DNA of 64,000 nucleotides, taken from NCBI RefSeq assembly GCF_029395675.1, contig NZ_CP115184.1:2728001-2792000 (forward strand). Direction: 5' to 3'. Position 1 is the first letter of the stretch. Every line of letters starts with the position of its first letter. This document shows, one piece after another, positions 35,134 to 43,524 of the stretch. Origin of the DNA: Janibacter cremeus (GTDB taxonomy: Bacteria > Actinomycetota > Actinomycetes > Actinomycetales > Dermatophilaceae). The notes beneath the pieces are model-generated. The model saw only the letters and a list, made by a program, of their open reading frames with translations. It was not told the DNA's origin and did not search any database. The translations under genes and the position numbers were made by a program.

Positions 35134-35832
35134 TCAGGCGGAGACGAGGAGCACGACCAGGGTCCGCGGGCCGTGGACACCCTCGACCCGCTCCAGCTCG
35201 ATGTCGCTCGTGGCGCTCGGCCCGCTGATCCACGTCAGCGGCCGCGCGTCCCGTGGGTCCGGCCGCAGCCGGGAGACCGCGTCGGGCACGTCCGCGACCA
35301 CCTGGTCGGTGCGCACGACGCACACGTGGGTGTCCGGGACGAGCGTCAGGGCGCGTCGGCCCTGGTCCGCCCGGTGGTCCAGCACGATGGTCCCGGTCGC
35401 CGCGATCCCGACCGCGGAGGCGGTGAGGACGGCGTCGACCCGGTCCAGGTCGGCCGCGGCGAGCGAAGGGGTGTCCCGCACCACCTCGGGCGCCGTCCCC
35501 AGGGAGCCGGTCCACTCCGCGTCGATCCCGTCGGGGACGATCACCGAGCGGCAGTCCACGTCGCGCAGCACCTGCGCGATCGTGTCGGGGAGGTTGGACT
35601 CGTGCACCCGCAGCACCCGCGCCTCGTAGTCGGCGACCGCCTCCGCGAAGCGGTCCAGAATCGCGGCCTCCGGTGCGGTGCCCGGCGGGGTCGTCTCGGG
35701 CCCGATCCCCTCAGGCGGGGTCGCCCCGGGCGACGCGGTCCCGGTGGGGGCGGGGACCCCCTTCGCCTCCGTGGTGATGTCCGCGGTCGCCCCGCGGATC
35801 CGGTCGAGGATCTCCTGCTTGGCGCTGCTCAC
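35134..35832 (-). CDS. lutC: LutC/YkgG family lactate utilization protein C
   Basis: 232 aa from GTG 35832, which overlaps the lutB stop (GTGA); the ORF is open further upstream but within lutB. The DUF162/LUD domain covers about residues 75-230 with GSLGTAPEVVRDTPSLAAAD, ASAVGIAATGTIVLDHRADQ and SGPSATSDIELERVEGVHGP. The N-terminal AKQEILDRIRGATADI helix is typical, followed by a Pro/Thr-rich linker. LutC is part of the LutABC complex oxidising L-lactate to pyruvate. It is the last gene of the lctP-lutABC operon. Confidence 0.9.
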   Translation of the reverse strand: MSSAKQEILDRIRGATADITTEAKGVPAPTGTASPGATPPEGIGPETTPPGTAPEAAILDRFAEAVADYEARVLRVHESNLPDTIAQVLRDVDCRSVIVPDGIDAEWTGSLGTAPEVVRDTPSLAAADLDRVDAVLTASAVGIAATGTIVLDHRADQGRRALTLVPDTHVCVVRTDQVVADVPDAVSRLRPDPRDARPLTWISGPSATSDIELERVEGVHGPRTLVVLLVSA

Positions 35833-37292
35833 TGCGTCCCCCTCTCGCGAGCCCACCACTGCCGGAAGGACTCCGTGGGGGGTGTGGGCACGTCCCGGGC
35901 ACTCGTCCACGCGCCCATGCCCGGAACGGTGCGGATCGTGCGGTCACCGAGGAGGCGACCGACGGAGTTCGCGGCCTTCTGTGCGGCGCCGAGGCGGCGC
36001 GGGTCCGACAGCACCCAGCCGGCGGCGGCCATCGCGGCCGACTCGGCGCTGGGTCGCTCCTGGTCGGCGACCGCGCCGCGCAGCTTCACGAGCAGCTCGG
36101 GGATGTTGATCTTGACCGGGCAGACCTCGTAGCAGGCGCCGCACAGGGTCGAGGCGTACGGCAGCGACTTGTCGACCTCGCTCGCGGTGCCGCGCAGCTG
36201 CGGGTTGAGCACCGCACCGATCGGCCCCGGGTAGACCGAGCCGTAGGCGTGGCCGCCGGTGCGCTCGTAGACCGGGCAGACGTTGAGGCAGGCCGAGCAG
36301 CGGATGCACCGCAACGCCTGGCGCCCGATGCTGTCGCCGAGGACGTGCGTGCGGCCGTTGTCGAGCAGGACGACGTGCACCTCCTGCGGGCCGTCCCCGT
36401 CGTGGGTGCCCGTCCACGTCGAGGTGTAGGGGTTCATCCGCTCGCCGGTGCTCGAGCGAGGCAGCAGCTGCAGCATCGGAGCGAGGTCGTCCCAGCTCGG
36501 CAGGACCTTCTCGATGCCGACGACGGAGATGAGTGTCTCGGGCAGGGTCAGGCACATCCGGCCGTTGCCCTCCGACTCGACGACCACGAGGCTGCCCGTG
36601 TCGGCGATGGCGAAGTTCGCCCCCGAGATCCCGACCTTCGCCCGCAGGAACTTCTCCCGCAGGTGCAGTCGGGCGGCCTCGGCGAGGCGGGCCGGGTCGT
36701 CGGTGAGGTCCTCGGGCGCGGCCCGGCCGACCTGGCCCATCTCCCGCAGGAAGATCTCGCGGATCTCGCTGCGGTTGCGATGGATCGCCGGGACGAGGAT
36801 GTGGCTGGGCAGGTCGCCGCCGAGCTGGACGATCAGCTCGGCCAGGTCGGTCTCCCAGGCGTCGATGCCGGCCTCGCGCAGGGCCTCGTTGAGCTCGATC
36901 TCCTGGGTGGTCATCGACTTGACCTTGACGACCTCGTCGGTCTCCTTGGCCTTGACCAGCGCGGTGACGATCCGGTTGGCCTCCTCGGCGTCGCGCGCCC
37001 AGTGGACGGTGGCGCCGTTGGCGGTGAGGTTCTCCTCGAGCTGCTCGAGGTAGTCCGCGAGGTGGGCCAGGGCCTCGTCCTTGGCGTCGGCACCCGCGGT
37101 GCGCAGGGCCTGCCAGTCGTCGAGCTCGCCGACGACGCCGGCGCGCTTGGCGCGGATCGTGTGCGTGGCGTGGTGGAGGTTGTGCCGCTGCTGGGTCTTG
37201 CCCAGCGCCTCCTCGGCCGCCTCGGGGAAGGCCGGCATGCCCATGAAGGTCGGTGAGGTCTCCTGCAGGGGGCCCGGTCGGGTGGTGGTCAC
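35829..37292 (-). CDS. lutB: LutB iron-sulfur lactate oxidation subunit
   Basis: 487 aa from GTG 37292, overlapping the lutA stop and preceded by GGAGGAG. The LUD domain occupies about residues 60-300. Two [4Fe-4S] motifs follow: CIRCSACLNVCPVYERTGG and the matching CGACYEVCPVKINIPEL. The final part has a DUF3390-like tail. It transfers electrons from L-lactate oxidation within the LutABC complex. Both the neighbours and the 4-base overlaps support one operon with tight stoichiometry. Confidence 0.94.
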   Translation of the reverse strand: MTTTRPGPLQETSPTFMGMPAFPEAAEEALGKTQQRHNLHHATHTIRAKRAGVVGELDDWQALRTAGADAKDEALAHLADYLEQLEENLTANGATVHWARDAEEANRIVTALVKAKETDEVVKVKSMTTQEIELNEALREAGIDAWETDLAELIVQLGGDLPSHILVPAIHRNRSEIREIFLREMGQVGRAAPEDLTDDPARLAEAARLHLREKFLRAKVGISGANFAIADTGSLVVVESEGNGRMCLTLPETLISVVGIEKVLPSWDDLAPMLQLLPRSSTGERMNPYTSTWTGTHDGDGPQEVHVVLLDNGRTHVLGDSIGRQALRCIRCSACLNVCPVYERTGGHAYGSVYPGPIGAVLNPQLRGTASEVDKSLPYASTLCGACYEVCPVKINIPELLVKLRGAVADQERPSAESAAMAAAGWVLSDPRRLGAAQKAANSVGRLLGDRTIRTVPGMGAWTSARDVPTPPTESFRQWWARERGTQ

Positions 37293-38080
37293 AGCTGCTC
37301 CTCCTCCGTGCTCGCGAGGATCTCGGCCAGGTGCAGGCGTCGCACCCCGGATCGGTGACGGGACAGGAGCCCGCCGACGTGCGCCAGGCAGGAGTTGTCG
37401 CTCATGACGACGACCTCCGCATCGGTCGAGGTGATCTGGCGGGCCTTGTCGGCCCCCATGGCGATGGAGACGTCGGCGTTCTTCATCGCGAAGGTCCCGC
37501 CGAAGCCGCAGCACTCCTCCGCCCCGGGCAGCTCGACGAGGTCGATGCCCTTGACGGCGCGCAGCAGCGACAGCGGCTTGTCGCCCACGTGCAGCATGCG
37601 CAGCGAGTGGCAGGTCGGGTGGTAGGTCACCCGGTGCGGGAAGTAGGCCCCCACGTCGGTCACGCCGAGCATGTCGACGAGGAACTCCGAGAGCTCGTAC
37701 GTGCGGGGCGCCGTCTCCTCCACGCGATCGAGGAGGGCGTCGTCGCCGACCTCCCGGGCGATCGTCGCGTGCTGCTCGCGCACCGACCCGACGCACGACC
37801 CCGACGGGGCGACGACCGCGTCGTACCCGTCGAAGACGTCGACGAAGCGGCGCACCAGCGGTGCCGCGTCCTTGCCGTAGCCGGTGTTGGTCTGCATCTG
37901 GCCGCAGCAGGTCTGCTCCATCGGGAACTCGACCTCGCACCCGAGGCGCTCGAGCAGCCGCACGGTCGCCTTGAGCGTCTCCGGCCACATCGTGTCGTTG
38001 AAGCAGGTGGCGAAGAGGGCGACCTTCGGGCCGGCGGCCCTCGGCGCGGGTGTCGCGGTGGTCTCGGCGGCGGTGCTCAC
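37289..38080 (-). CDS. lutA: LutA lactate oxidation subunit (CCG domain protein)
   Basis: 263 aa from GTG 38080, overlapping the stop of the lactate permease (GTGA). Two cysteine-rich CCG domains are visible: EQTCCGQM near residue 60 and EECCGFGGTFAMK near 190, as in glycolate oxidase GlcF-like and LutA proteins; TYHPTCHSLRML is also conserved. It binds non-cubane or [4Fe-4S]-type clusters in the LutABC complex on the cytoplasmic side. Only the part from 38080 is coding; the frame stays open above it. Confidence 0.93.
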   Translation of the reverse strand: MSTAAETTATPAPRAAGPKVALFATCFNDTMWPETLKATVRLLERLGCEVEFPMEQTCCGQMQTNTGYGKDAAPLVRRFVDVFDGYDAVVAPSGSCVGSVREQHATIAREVGDDALLDRVEETAPRTYELSEFLVDMLGVTDVGAYFPHRVTYHPTCHSLRMLHVGDKPLSLLRAVKGIDLVELPGAEECCGFGGTFAMKNADVSIAMGADKARQITSTDAEVVVMSDNSCLAHVGGLLSRHRSGVRRLHLAEILASTEEEQL

Positions 38081-39804
38081 GGGAGCATCCCCGACAGGAT
38101 CGTCGACTGGAGGCCCACCAGTAGGCACATCACGATGATCAGACCGACGCTCCATGGCAGCACCTTTCGCAGGATCGCGGACTCCTGTCCGACCATACCG
38201 ACGGCGGTGGCTGCGATGGTCAGGTTCTGCGGGCTGATCATCTTGCCGACCACACCACCGGATGTGTTCGCGGCGACGAGCAGGGTCGGGTCGATCCCGG
38301 CGCGCTCGGCGGCGCTCTGCTGCAGCGTGGCGAAGAGGGCGTTGGCGCTGGTGTCCGAGCCGGTGACCGCCGTGCCGATCCAGCCCAGGAGCGGGCTGAA
38401 GAAGGCGAAGGCGGTGCCGGTGCCGGCGATCCAGGCGCCGATGGTGATCGTCTGGCCGGAGAGGTTCATGACGTAGGCCAGTGCCAGCACGGAGGCGACG
38501 GTGAGGAAGGCGAAGCGCATCTGGATGGCGACTGCCTTCATCTCGGCGAAGAGGCCGGAGAAGCCGATGCCGTAGACGAGCGCGACGACGATGCCGCAGA
38601 TCAGGAGCAGGGTGCCGGGGGAGGAGAGCCACGGGAAGCCGTAGGTGGTGGAGCCGCTGACGCTGCCGTCGTGGTTGAGGACCTGGCCGTCGAGACCGGG
38701 CCACGGGACCGCCACGTTGGTACCGGTGAGGAAGGCGTCGACCGGCGGGACCAGCTTGGCGATCGAGAAGACCGCGACGACGAGGACGTAGGGGAACATC
38801 GCCCAGGCGATCGACCGGGGCGTGAGCGCGTCGGCCTGTGCGTCGAGCTCCTCGGGGGAGACGTGGTGCTCACCAGCGGCTGTCGTCGGGTGGTCCCCGC
38901 CGGCGCCCACCATGGCGAACTGCTTCTCGCGCTCGACCTGCAGGGAGTCGATGGCCGCGTCGCCACCGGTGGGCTGCCAGACGCGCAGGAAGGCGACGGC
39001 GACGGCCAGGGAGACCAGCGAGGCGATGATGTCGGTCATCTCGACCGAGATCCACGTGGCGGAGATCCACTGGGTGACCGCGAAGGTGAGGCCGATGACG
39101 ACGGCTGCCGGCCAGGTCTGCTTCACGCCGCGCTTGCCGTCGACCATGAGCACGAGGAGCAGCGGGACGAAGACCGCGATGACCGGGGCCTGGTGACCGA
39201 CGTAGGCGCCGATCTCCTGGTAGGGGATGCCGGTGAGGTTGCCGGCGGTGATGATCGGGATGGCGATGGCACCGAAGGCGACGGGGGCGGTGTTGGCCAG
39301 CAGTACGACTGTGGCGGCGCGAAGGGGGGCGAAGCCGACGGCCATGAGCATGACGCCGGTGATGGCCACCGGGGCGCCGAAGCCGGCCAGCGCCTCGAGG
39401 AGGGCACCGAAGCAGAAGGCGATGATGATCGCCTGGATGCGCGGGTCGTCGGAGATCAGCCGGAAGGTCGCGCGCAGGTCCTCGAAGTGACCCGAGCGCA
39501 CCGTGACCTGGTACAGGACGATCGCCGTGAAGACGATCCACATGATCGGGAAGAGGCCGAAGACGGCTCCCTCGGTCGCGGAGAGGAACGCCAGGTCGAT
39601 CGGCATCCCGAAGAAGAGGACGGCCACGAGGATGGCGACGGCGACCGAGCTCAGGCCGGCCCAGTGGGCCTTCCACTTAAGGACGCCGAGGGTGACGAAG
39701 ATCGTCACGAGCGGGAGGAGGGCCACGAGGGCAGAGGCGACGAGGCTGTCCGCGACCGGGGCGATGTCGGGCTGGAAGGCGGCTGGTGCTGCAGCGGTGC
39801 TCAT
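38077..39804 (-). CDS. lctP: L-lactate permease (LctP/LldP family)
   Basis: 575 aa from ATG 39804 (GGAG upstream). About thirteen transmembrane helices, the family signature GALLEALAGFGAPVAI and the conserved NTSGGVVGKMISPQNLTIA near the C-terminus identify an LctP transporter. It imports L-lactate (and often glycolate) with protons and heads the lctP-lutA-lutB-lutC operon, whose members all overlap by four bases. Three copies of AATGGTCGGACCATT lie 33-125 bases upstream, just beyond the start, and should repress it through the divergent GntR protein. Confidence 0.94.
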   Translation of the reverse strand: MSTAAAPAAFQPDIAPVADSLVASALVALLPLVTIFVTLGVLKWKAHWAGLSSVAVAILVAVLFFGMPIDLAFLSATEGAVFGLFPIMWIVFTAIVLYQVTVRSGHFEDLRATFRLISDDPRIQAIIIAFCFGALLEALAGFGAPVAITGVMLMAVGFAPLRAATVVLLANTAPVAFGAIAIPIITAGNLTGIPYQEIGAYVGHQAPVIAVFVPLLLVLMVDGKRGVKQTWPAAVVIGLTFAVTQWISATWISVEMTDIIASLVSLAVAVAFLRVWQPTGGDAAIDSLQVEREKQFAMVGAGGDHPTTAAGEHHVSPEELDAQADALTPRSIAWAMFPYVLVVAVFSIAKLVPPVDAFLTGTNVAVPWPGLDGQVLNHDGSVSGSTTYGFPWLSSPGTLLLICGIVVALVYGIGFSGLFAEMKAVAIQMRFAFLTVASVLALAYVMNLSGQTITIGAWIAGTGTAFAFFSPLLGWIGTAVTGSDTSANALFATLQQSAAERAGIDPTLLVAANTSGGVVGKMISPQNLTIAATAVGMVGQESAILRKVLPWSVGLIIVMCLLVGLQSTILSGMLP

Positions 39805-39836
39805 GGGTCTCCGGGTGCACTTCGTTGGGCAGGAGT

Positions 39837-39851
39837 AATGGTCGGACCATT
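39837..39851. promoter_or_regulatory. GntR operator 1 (AATGGTCGGACCATT)
   Basis: Perfect 15-base palindrome 33 bases upstream of lctP, with the TGGTCNGACCA core of FadR-subfamily operators. Confidence 0.75.
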
Positions 39852-39889
39852 CAGGTGGCCGACTGTAGAGGACCGCGCCGTGGCGTGTC

Positions 39890-39904
39890 AATGGTCGGAC
39901 CATT
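39890..39904. promoter_or_regulatory. GntR operator 2 (AATGGTCGGACCATT)
   Basis: Exact second copy, 53 bases from operator 1, about five helical turns. Confidence 0.75.
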
Positions 39905-39914
39905 GTCCTCCCGC

Positions 39915-39929
39915 AATGGTCCGACCATC
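39915..39929. promoter_or_regulatory. GntR operator 3 (AATGGTCCGACCATC)
   Basis: Third copy with a changed centre and last base, 25 bases from operator 2. Together the three cover the whole gap between lctP and the divergent regulator. Confidence 0.7.
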
Positions 39930-39966
39930 TGTTCTCCACAGCCTCGGCGCGTGCCATCCTGTGCTG

Positions 39967-40695
39967 GTGACCGTTGACGCCACCCCAGCACCGGCTCGGG
40001 CCCCCAAGGCCTACGAGATCGTGCTCGCGTGGGTCGACGAGCAGATCCTCGGCGGCCGCCTGGCGGTCGGGGACACCCTCCCCGCCGAGCGCGAGCTGGC
40101 GAGGATGCTCGAGGTCGGCCGCGGGGCCGTGCGTGAGGCGGTCCGCACGCTGGAGGCCCAGGGCGTGGTCCGCTCCGCTGTGGGCGCCGGGGGAGCGGGC
40201 GGGACGATCATCACCGCCGTGCCGAGCGGCGCCCTCGGTCGCCTGCTGCGACTGCACGTGGCCCTGGCCAACTTCCCCGTACCCGACGTCCTCGAGGTGC
40301 GGGTCTCCCTGGAGTCGTTGAGCGTGCGGTTGGCGGCGACCAACGCGACGCCCGAGCACCTCGCGTCGATCGAGGAGCTGCTCGAGCGGATGTCGGACCC
40401 GGACATCGACCGGGTGACCTTCAACGACTGCGACACCGCCTTCCACGTCGCGCTCGCCTCGGCCGCCGGCAACCACCTCGCCCGGGACTTCACGGCTGCG
40501 ATCCGCGAGTCGATGCGGCTGCCGATCCTCGACGCCTTCCGTACCGTCGGTGCGTGGGACGAGGTCGCCAACAAGCTGCGAGCTGATCACCGGGCGATCT
40601 ACGACGCGGTCGTTGCCGGGGACGGGGACGCTGCCGCGGAGATCACCGAGGAGCACATCCGCTCCGCCTGGCGCCTGATCACCCCGCAGGCGTGA
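39967..40695 (+). CDS. GntR/FadR-family lactate-responsive regulator (LldR-like)
   Basis: 242 aa from GTG 39967 (a GTG two codons earlier is possible). The winged helix (about residues 10-75: LAVGDTLPAERELARMLEVG, VREAVRTLEAQG) is followed by an FCD effector-binding helical domain (95-235) with the HVALASAAGN and DHRAIYDAVVAGD motifs. It is divergent from lctP-lutABC, with three TGGTCNGACCA-type palindromes between. Repression of lactate genes, relieved by L-lactate, is inferred from family and context. Confidence 0.9.
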   Translation: MTVDATPAPARAPKAYEIVLAWVDEQILGGRLAVGDTLPAERELARMLEVGRGAVREAVRTLEAQGVVRSAVGAGGAGGTIITAVPSGALGRLLRLHVALANFPVPDVLEVRVSLESLSVRLAATNATPEHLASIEELLERMSDPDIDRVTFNDCDTAFHVALASAAGNHLARDFTAAIRESMRLPILDAFRTVGAWDEVANKLRADHRAIYDAVVAGDGDAAAEITEEHIRSAWRLITPQA

Positions 40696-40710
40696 CCGAC
40701 CCCCTTCGCC

Positions 40711-41571
40711 CTACTTGAGGAACTTGCTCGTGCGCCGGTCGGCGAGTGCCTTGCCGCCGGTCTGGCAGGTCGCGCAGTACTGCAGGGACCGGTCGGCGAA
40801 GCTGACCTCGCGCACGACGTCCCCGCACACCGGGCACTCCTCGCCGGTGCGGCCGTGGACGCGCATCCCCGCGCGCTTGGCGTCCTTGAGCTGCTGGGCC
40901 GGCTTGCCGGAGGCGGCGGCGACCGCGTCGGTCAGGGTCGTGATCAGCGCCTCGTAGAGGACGTCGACCTCGTCGTCGGTGAGCTTCGCGGCATGGGCGA
41001 AGGGGGACAGTCGCGCCACGTGCAGCACCTCGTCGGAGTAGGCGTTGCCGACCCCGGCGATGAGCGACTGGTCGCGCAGGACGCCCTTGACCTGTGCCGG
41101 GCGCCCGGCGAGCAGCTCACCGAAGGCCTCCCGGGTGAAGTCCGGGGACAGCGGGTCGGGGCCCAGGCGGACGATGCCCGGCACGTCCTGCACGTCGCGG
41201 ACGAGGTAGGCGGCGACGCTCTTCTTCGTCCCCGCCTCGGTGAGGTCGAAGCCCGAGCCGTCGGACATCCGCAGCCGCAGCGCGACGGGGGACTTGCCCG
41301 GCCGCAGCATCGTGCGGGGGAGCTCCTCGCTGAAGCGGATCCACCCCGCGCGCGCCAGGTGGATGACCAGGTGGGTCCCGTCGCAGTCGATGTCGAGGAA
41401 CTTGCCGTGCCGGTGGACCCCGTCGACCGGCGCACCGGCCAGGGCCTGCGGCGGCGGGTCGACCGTCTTCAGGACGGTGAAGGAGGCGAGCTCCAGCGAC
41501 TCGACGGCCAGCCCGCCGAGGTGCTCGTCGAGGAAGTCGACGAGTCCCTGCACCTCGGGCAGCTCAGGCAT
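40711..41571 (-). CDS. Fpg/Nei family DNA glycosylase
   Basis: 286 aa starting MPELPEV, with the catalytic proline 2 and glutamate 3 of formamidopyrimidine-DNA glycosylase and endonuclease VIII. A beta-sandwich domain, the helix-two-turn-helix (DQSLIAGVGNAYSDEVLHVA) and a C-terminal zinc finger (CPVCGDVVREVSFADRSLQY, then CATCQ) complete the family layout. It removes oxidised bases such as 8-oxoguanine or pyrimidine lesions. Which branch (mutM or nei) is not decided. It overlaps the App1-type gene by 8 bases and follows the GntR gene in the opposite orientation. Confidence 0.9.
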   Translation of the reverse strand: MPELPEVQGLVDFLDEHLGGLAVESLELASFTVLKTVDPPPQALAGAPVDGVHRHGKFLDIDCDGTHLVIHLARAGWIRFSEELPRTMLRPGKSPVALRLRMSDGSGFDLTEAGTKKSVAAYLVRDVQDVPGIVRLGPDPLSPDFTREAFGELLAGRPAQVKGVLRDQSLIAGVGNAYSDEVLHVARLSPFAHAAKLTDDEVDVLYEALITTLTDAVAAASGKPAQQLKDAKRAGMRVHGRTGEECPVCGDVVREVSFADRSLQYCATCQTGGKALADRRTSKFLK

Positions 41572-42640
41572 CGCTCCGCTCCGGGGAGGTCGTCCCGAGG
41601 GCCCGGCGCATCTGCTCCAGCATCGTGTAGCCGTCGGCCGCGTGGCAGATCGGCAGCTGGACGCCGACGTGCTGCTCGTAGGCGTCGGTGGCGATCGGGG
41701 TGAAGTGGCTCAGCAGCTGCTCGGTCGCGGACAGCACGCGGATGCCGATGGCGCGCACCCGGTCCGGGCGCTGCTCGGCGAACTCGCCGTAGATGCTCGG
41801 GTCGTGCTGCCCGTCGTCGCCGATGAGCACCCACCTGACCTCGGGCAGCTCCCGCACGAGGCGGTGCAGGCAGGCGCGCTTGTGGTCCTGGCCGGAGCGG
41901 AACCAGCCGGTGTTGGTCGGGCCCCAGTCGGTCATGAGCATCGGCCCGAGCGGGTAGCCGGCCCGCCGCAGGAAGCGGGTCAGGGGCGGCACGGCGTTCC
42001 ACGCGCCCGTCGAGACGTAGATGATCGGTGCGCGCGGGTGCTCGCGCAGCAGCTCGCGGTACATCGTCGCCATCCCCGGGACGGCCCGGCGGGTGCCCTC
42101 GTGGCGGAAGAAGGTGTTGTACGCGGCGATCATCGGTCGCGGCATCGTCGTCGTGATGATCGTGTCGTCGATGTCGGAGACGATCCCGAAGGTCTCCTCC
42201 GGGTCGACGATGAAGACCGCCGCCGTCGTGTCCGCGGCGCGCGGTGAGGACAGGTGCAGGTCGTGCCAGCCCGGCCCGAGGCCGTGGCCGGTGATCGTCA
42301 GGTCGAGGATGCCGGAGCGGTCCACCCGGGTGCGGAACTCCTTCTCCCCGATGGTCACGGTGACCGGCTCGCCGCTGGCCGGGGTGGCGAAGAAGAAGCG
42401 CCACCCCCTTCGCTCGTTGTCGGCGGTGCGCAGCTCCAGCCAGGTCGCCCGGGCGTCGGCCGCGGCCGGGGCGTACGGGCGGCGGGTCATCAGCACCCGG
42501 CCGAGGACGCGCACCCGGTCCACGCTGCCGTACCCGGTGTGGGCGAGCACCCGCGTGCCCCATCCGCGGCGACGCATGGCACCGGCCACCTGGCGGTGCC
42601 AGGCGTCCTCGATGATCGCGGCGGAGTGCGGTCTCGGCAT
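41564..42640 (-). CDS. App1-type phosphatase domain protein (DUF2183)
   Basis: 358 aa. The core (about residues 150-300) has the HAD-like DxDxT motif in SDIDDTIITTT and the later VSTGAWNAVPPLTRFL and LIGDDGQHDPSIYGEFA, which identify the App1/DUF2183 phosphatidate-phosphatase-like family. The N-terminal part (30-150) is beta-rich. It may dephosphorylate lipid phosphates or other phosphomonoesters; unproven. TAGGCT stands six bases before the ATG, so a leaderless transcript is likely; it runs on into the fpg-like gene with an 8-base overlap. Confidence 0.85.
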   Translation of the reverse strand: MPRPHSAAIIEDAWHRQVAGAMRRRGWGTRVLAHTGYGSVDRVRVLGRVLMTRRPYAPAAADARATWLELRTADNERRGWRFFFATPASGEPVTVTIGEKEFRTRVDRSGILDLTITGHGLGPGWHDLHLSSPRAADTTAAVFIVDPEETFGIVSDIDDTIITTTMPRPMIAAYNTFFRHEGTRRAVPGMATMYRELLREHPRAPIIYVSTGAWNAVPPLTRFLRRAGYPLGPMLMTDWGPTNTGWFRSGQDHKRACLHRLVRELPEVRWVLIGDDGQHDPSIYGEFAEQRPDRVRAIGIRVLSATEQLLSHFTPIATDAYEQHVGVQLPICHAADGYTMLEQMRRALGTTSPERSDA

Positions 42641-42646
42641 GCTCCG

Positions 42647-42652
42647 AGCCTA
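42647..42652 (-). promoter_or_regulatory. -10 element TAGGCT, leaderless type
   Basis: TAGGCT (minus strand) six bases before ATG 42640; part of a divergent 72-base promoter region with 42701-42706. Confidence 0.5.
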
Positions 42653-42700
42653 GGGGAGGACGACCCGCATCGGCTCACCACGGGGCGCTGCGGACCGCGT

Positions 42701-42706
42701 TAGCGT
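42701..42706 (+). promoter_or_regulatory. -10 element TAGCGT, leaderless type
   Basis: TAGCGT six bases before ATG 42713. A GAGG sequence in the six-base gap could also act as a ribosome site. Confidence 0.45.
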
Positions 42707-42712
42707 GAGGAC

Positions 42713-43033
42713 ATGATCCTCATCGTCGTGAAGTACCGCACCAGGCCCGAGTGGACGCAGCAGTGGCCCGAGCTCGTCCGGGAGTTCACCGAAGCCACCC
42801 GCGCCGAGCCGGGCAACATCTTCTTCGAGTGGAGCAAGAGCCTGGAGGACGAGCACGAGTGGGTGCTCGTCGAGGCCTTCCAGGACGACGCCGGTGAGGC
42901 GCACGTGAGCAGCGAGCACTTCGCCAAGGGTCTGGAGACCATGCGGCCCGCGCTCGCCGAGACCCCGCGCATCATCAGCCGCGTCGTCGACGGCACCGGC
43001 TGGGAGGAGATGGGCGAGCTCAAGGTCGACTGA
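42713..43033 (+). CDS. Antibiotic biosynthesis monooxygenase (ABM) family protein
   Basis: 106 aa with the ferredoxin-like ABM fold: MILIVVKYRTRPEWTQQWP as strand-helix opening, TRAEPGNIFFEWSKSLEDEHE and the central histidine segment VSSEHFAKGLETM. Members are dimeric cofactor-free monooxygenases, often acting on quinols (YgiN-like), or heme-degrading enzymes. The size is standard. It is followed by a strong terminator and lies divergent to the App1 gene. Substrate unknown. Confidence 0.85.
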   Translation: MILIVVKYRTRPEWTQQWPELVREFTEATRAEPGNIFFEWSKSLEDEHEWVLVEAFQDDAGEAHVSSEHFAKGLETMRPALAETPRIISRVVDGTGWEEMGELKVD

Positions 43034-43072
43034 GCTCGCACCACCAGCCCCCCGATTTCCGGGTGACCCGAT

Positions 43073-43119
43073 AAACCCCCGCTTCGCAGGAGTTCCAGAC
43101 TCTTGCGAAGCGGGGGTTT
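43073..43119. terminator. Bidirectional terminator
   Basis: AAACCCCCGCTTCGCA and its perfect complement form a 16-base-pair stem with a 15-base loop between convergent genes. The plus-strand side ends in TTTCTCTT. Confidence 0.9.
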
Positions 43120-43147
43120 CTCTTGCTGAGTGGGCTCCGGGTTGCGC

Positions 43148-43504
43148 TCAGTCCTCGACGAAGGGGGCGACGCGGTCCTTGGGGCGGCCGATGATCGCGC
43201 GGTCGTGCTTGACGATGACCGGCCGCTGCATCAGGCGCGGGTGCTCCACGAGGACGGCGACGACCTGGTCGGTCGTGGCGACGTCGTCGTCGCTCAGCCC
43301 CTGGTCCTTGAAGAACGAGTCCCGGCGCACGAGGTCGGTCGGCTCGTCCTCGAGCTTGGCGATCAGCTCGCGCAGGGCCCCCTCGTCGAGGGGCTCCTTG
43401 AGGTACTGGACGACCTCGGCCTGCTTGCCGGCCGCGTCGAGGGTCTCGAGGGCGGAGCGGGAGGTCGAGCACTTCGGGTTGTGCAGCACGGTGAGGTCAC
43501 TCAT
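43148..43504 (-). CDS. arsC: Arsenate reductase, glutaredoxin-like ArsC family
   Basis: 118 aa from ATG 43504. The active-site segment NPKCSTSRSALE carries the catalytic cysteine, and FFKDQGL, QRPVIVKHDRAIIGRPKDRV contain the arsenate-contacting arginine region of ArsC. It reduces arsenate to arsenite using a glutathione/glutaredoxin-like or mycothiol system. No ars regulator or efflux pump is nearby, so the physiological role may be different (the fold is shared with Spx-like proteins). A TACGGT hexamer lies seven bases upstream of the start. Confidence 0.85.
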   Translation of the reverse strand: MSDLTVLHNPKCSTSRSALETLDAAGKQAEVVQYLKEPLDEGALRELIAKLEDEPTDLVRRDSFFKDQGLSDDDVATTDQVVAVLVEHPRLMQRPVIVKHDRAIIGRPKDRVAPFVED

Positions 43505-43524
43505 GGCTGTCACCGTAGCGCTGT

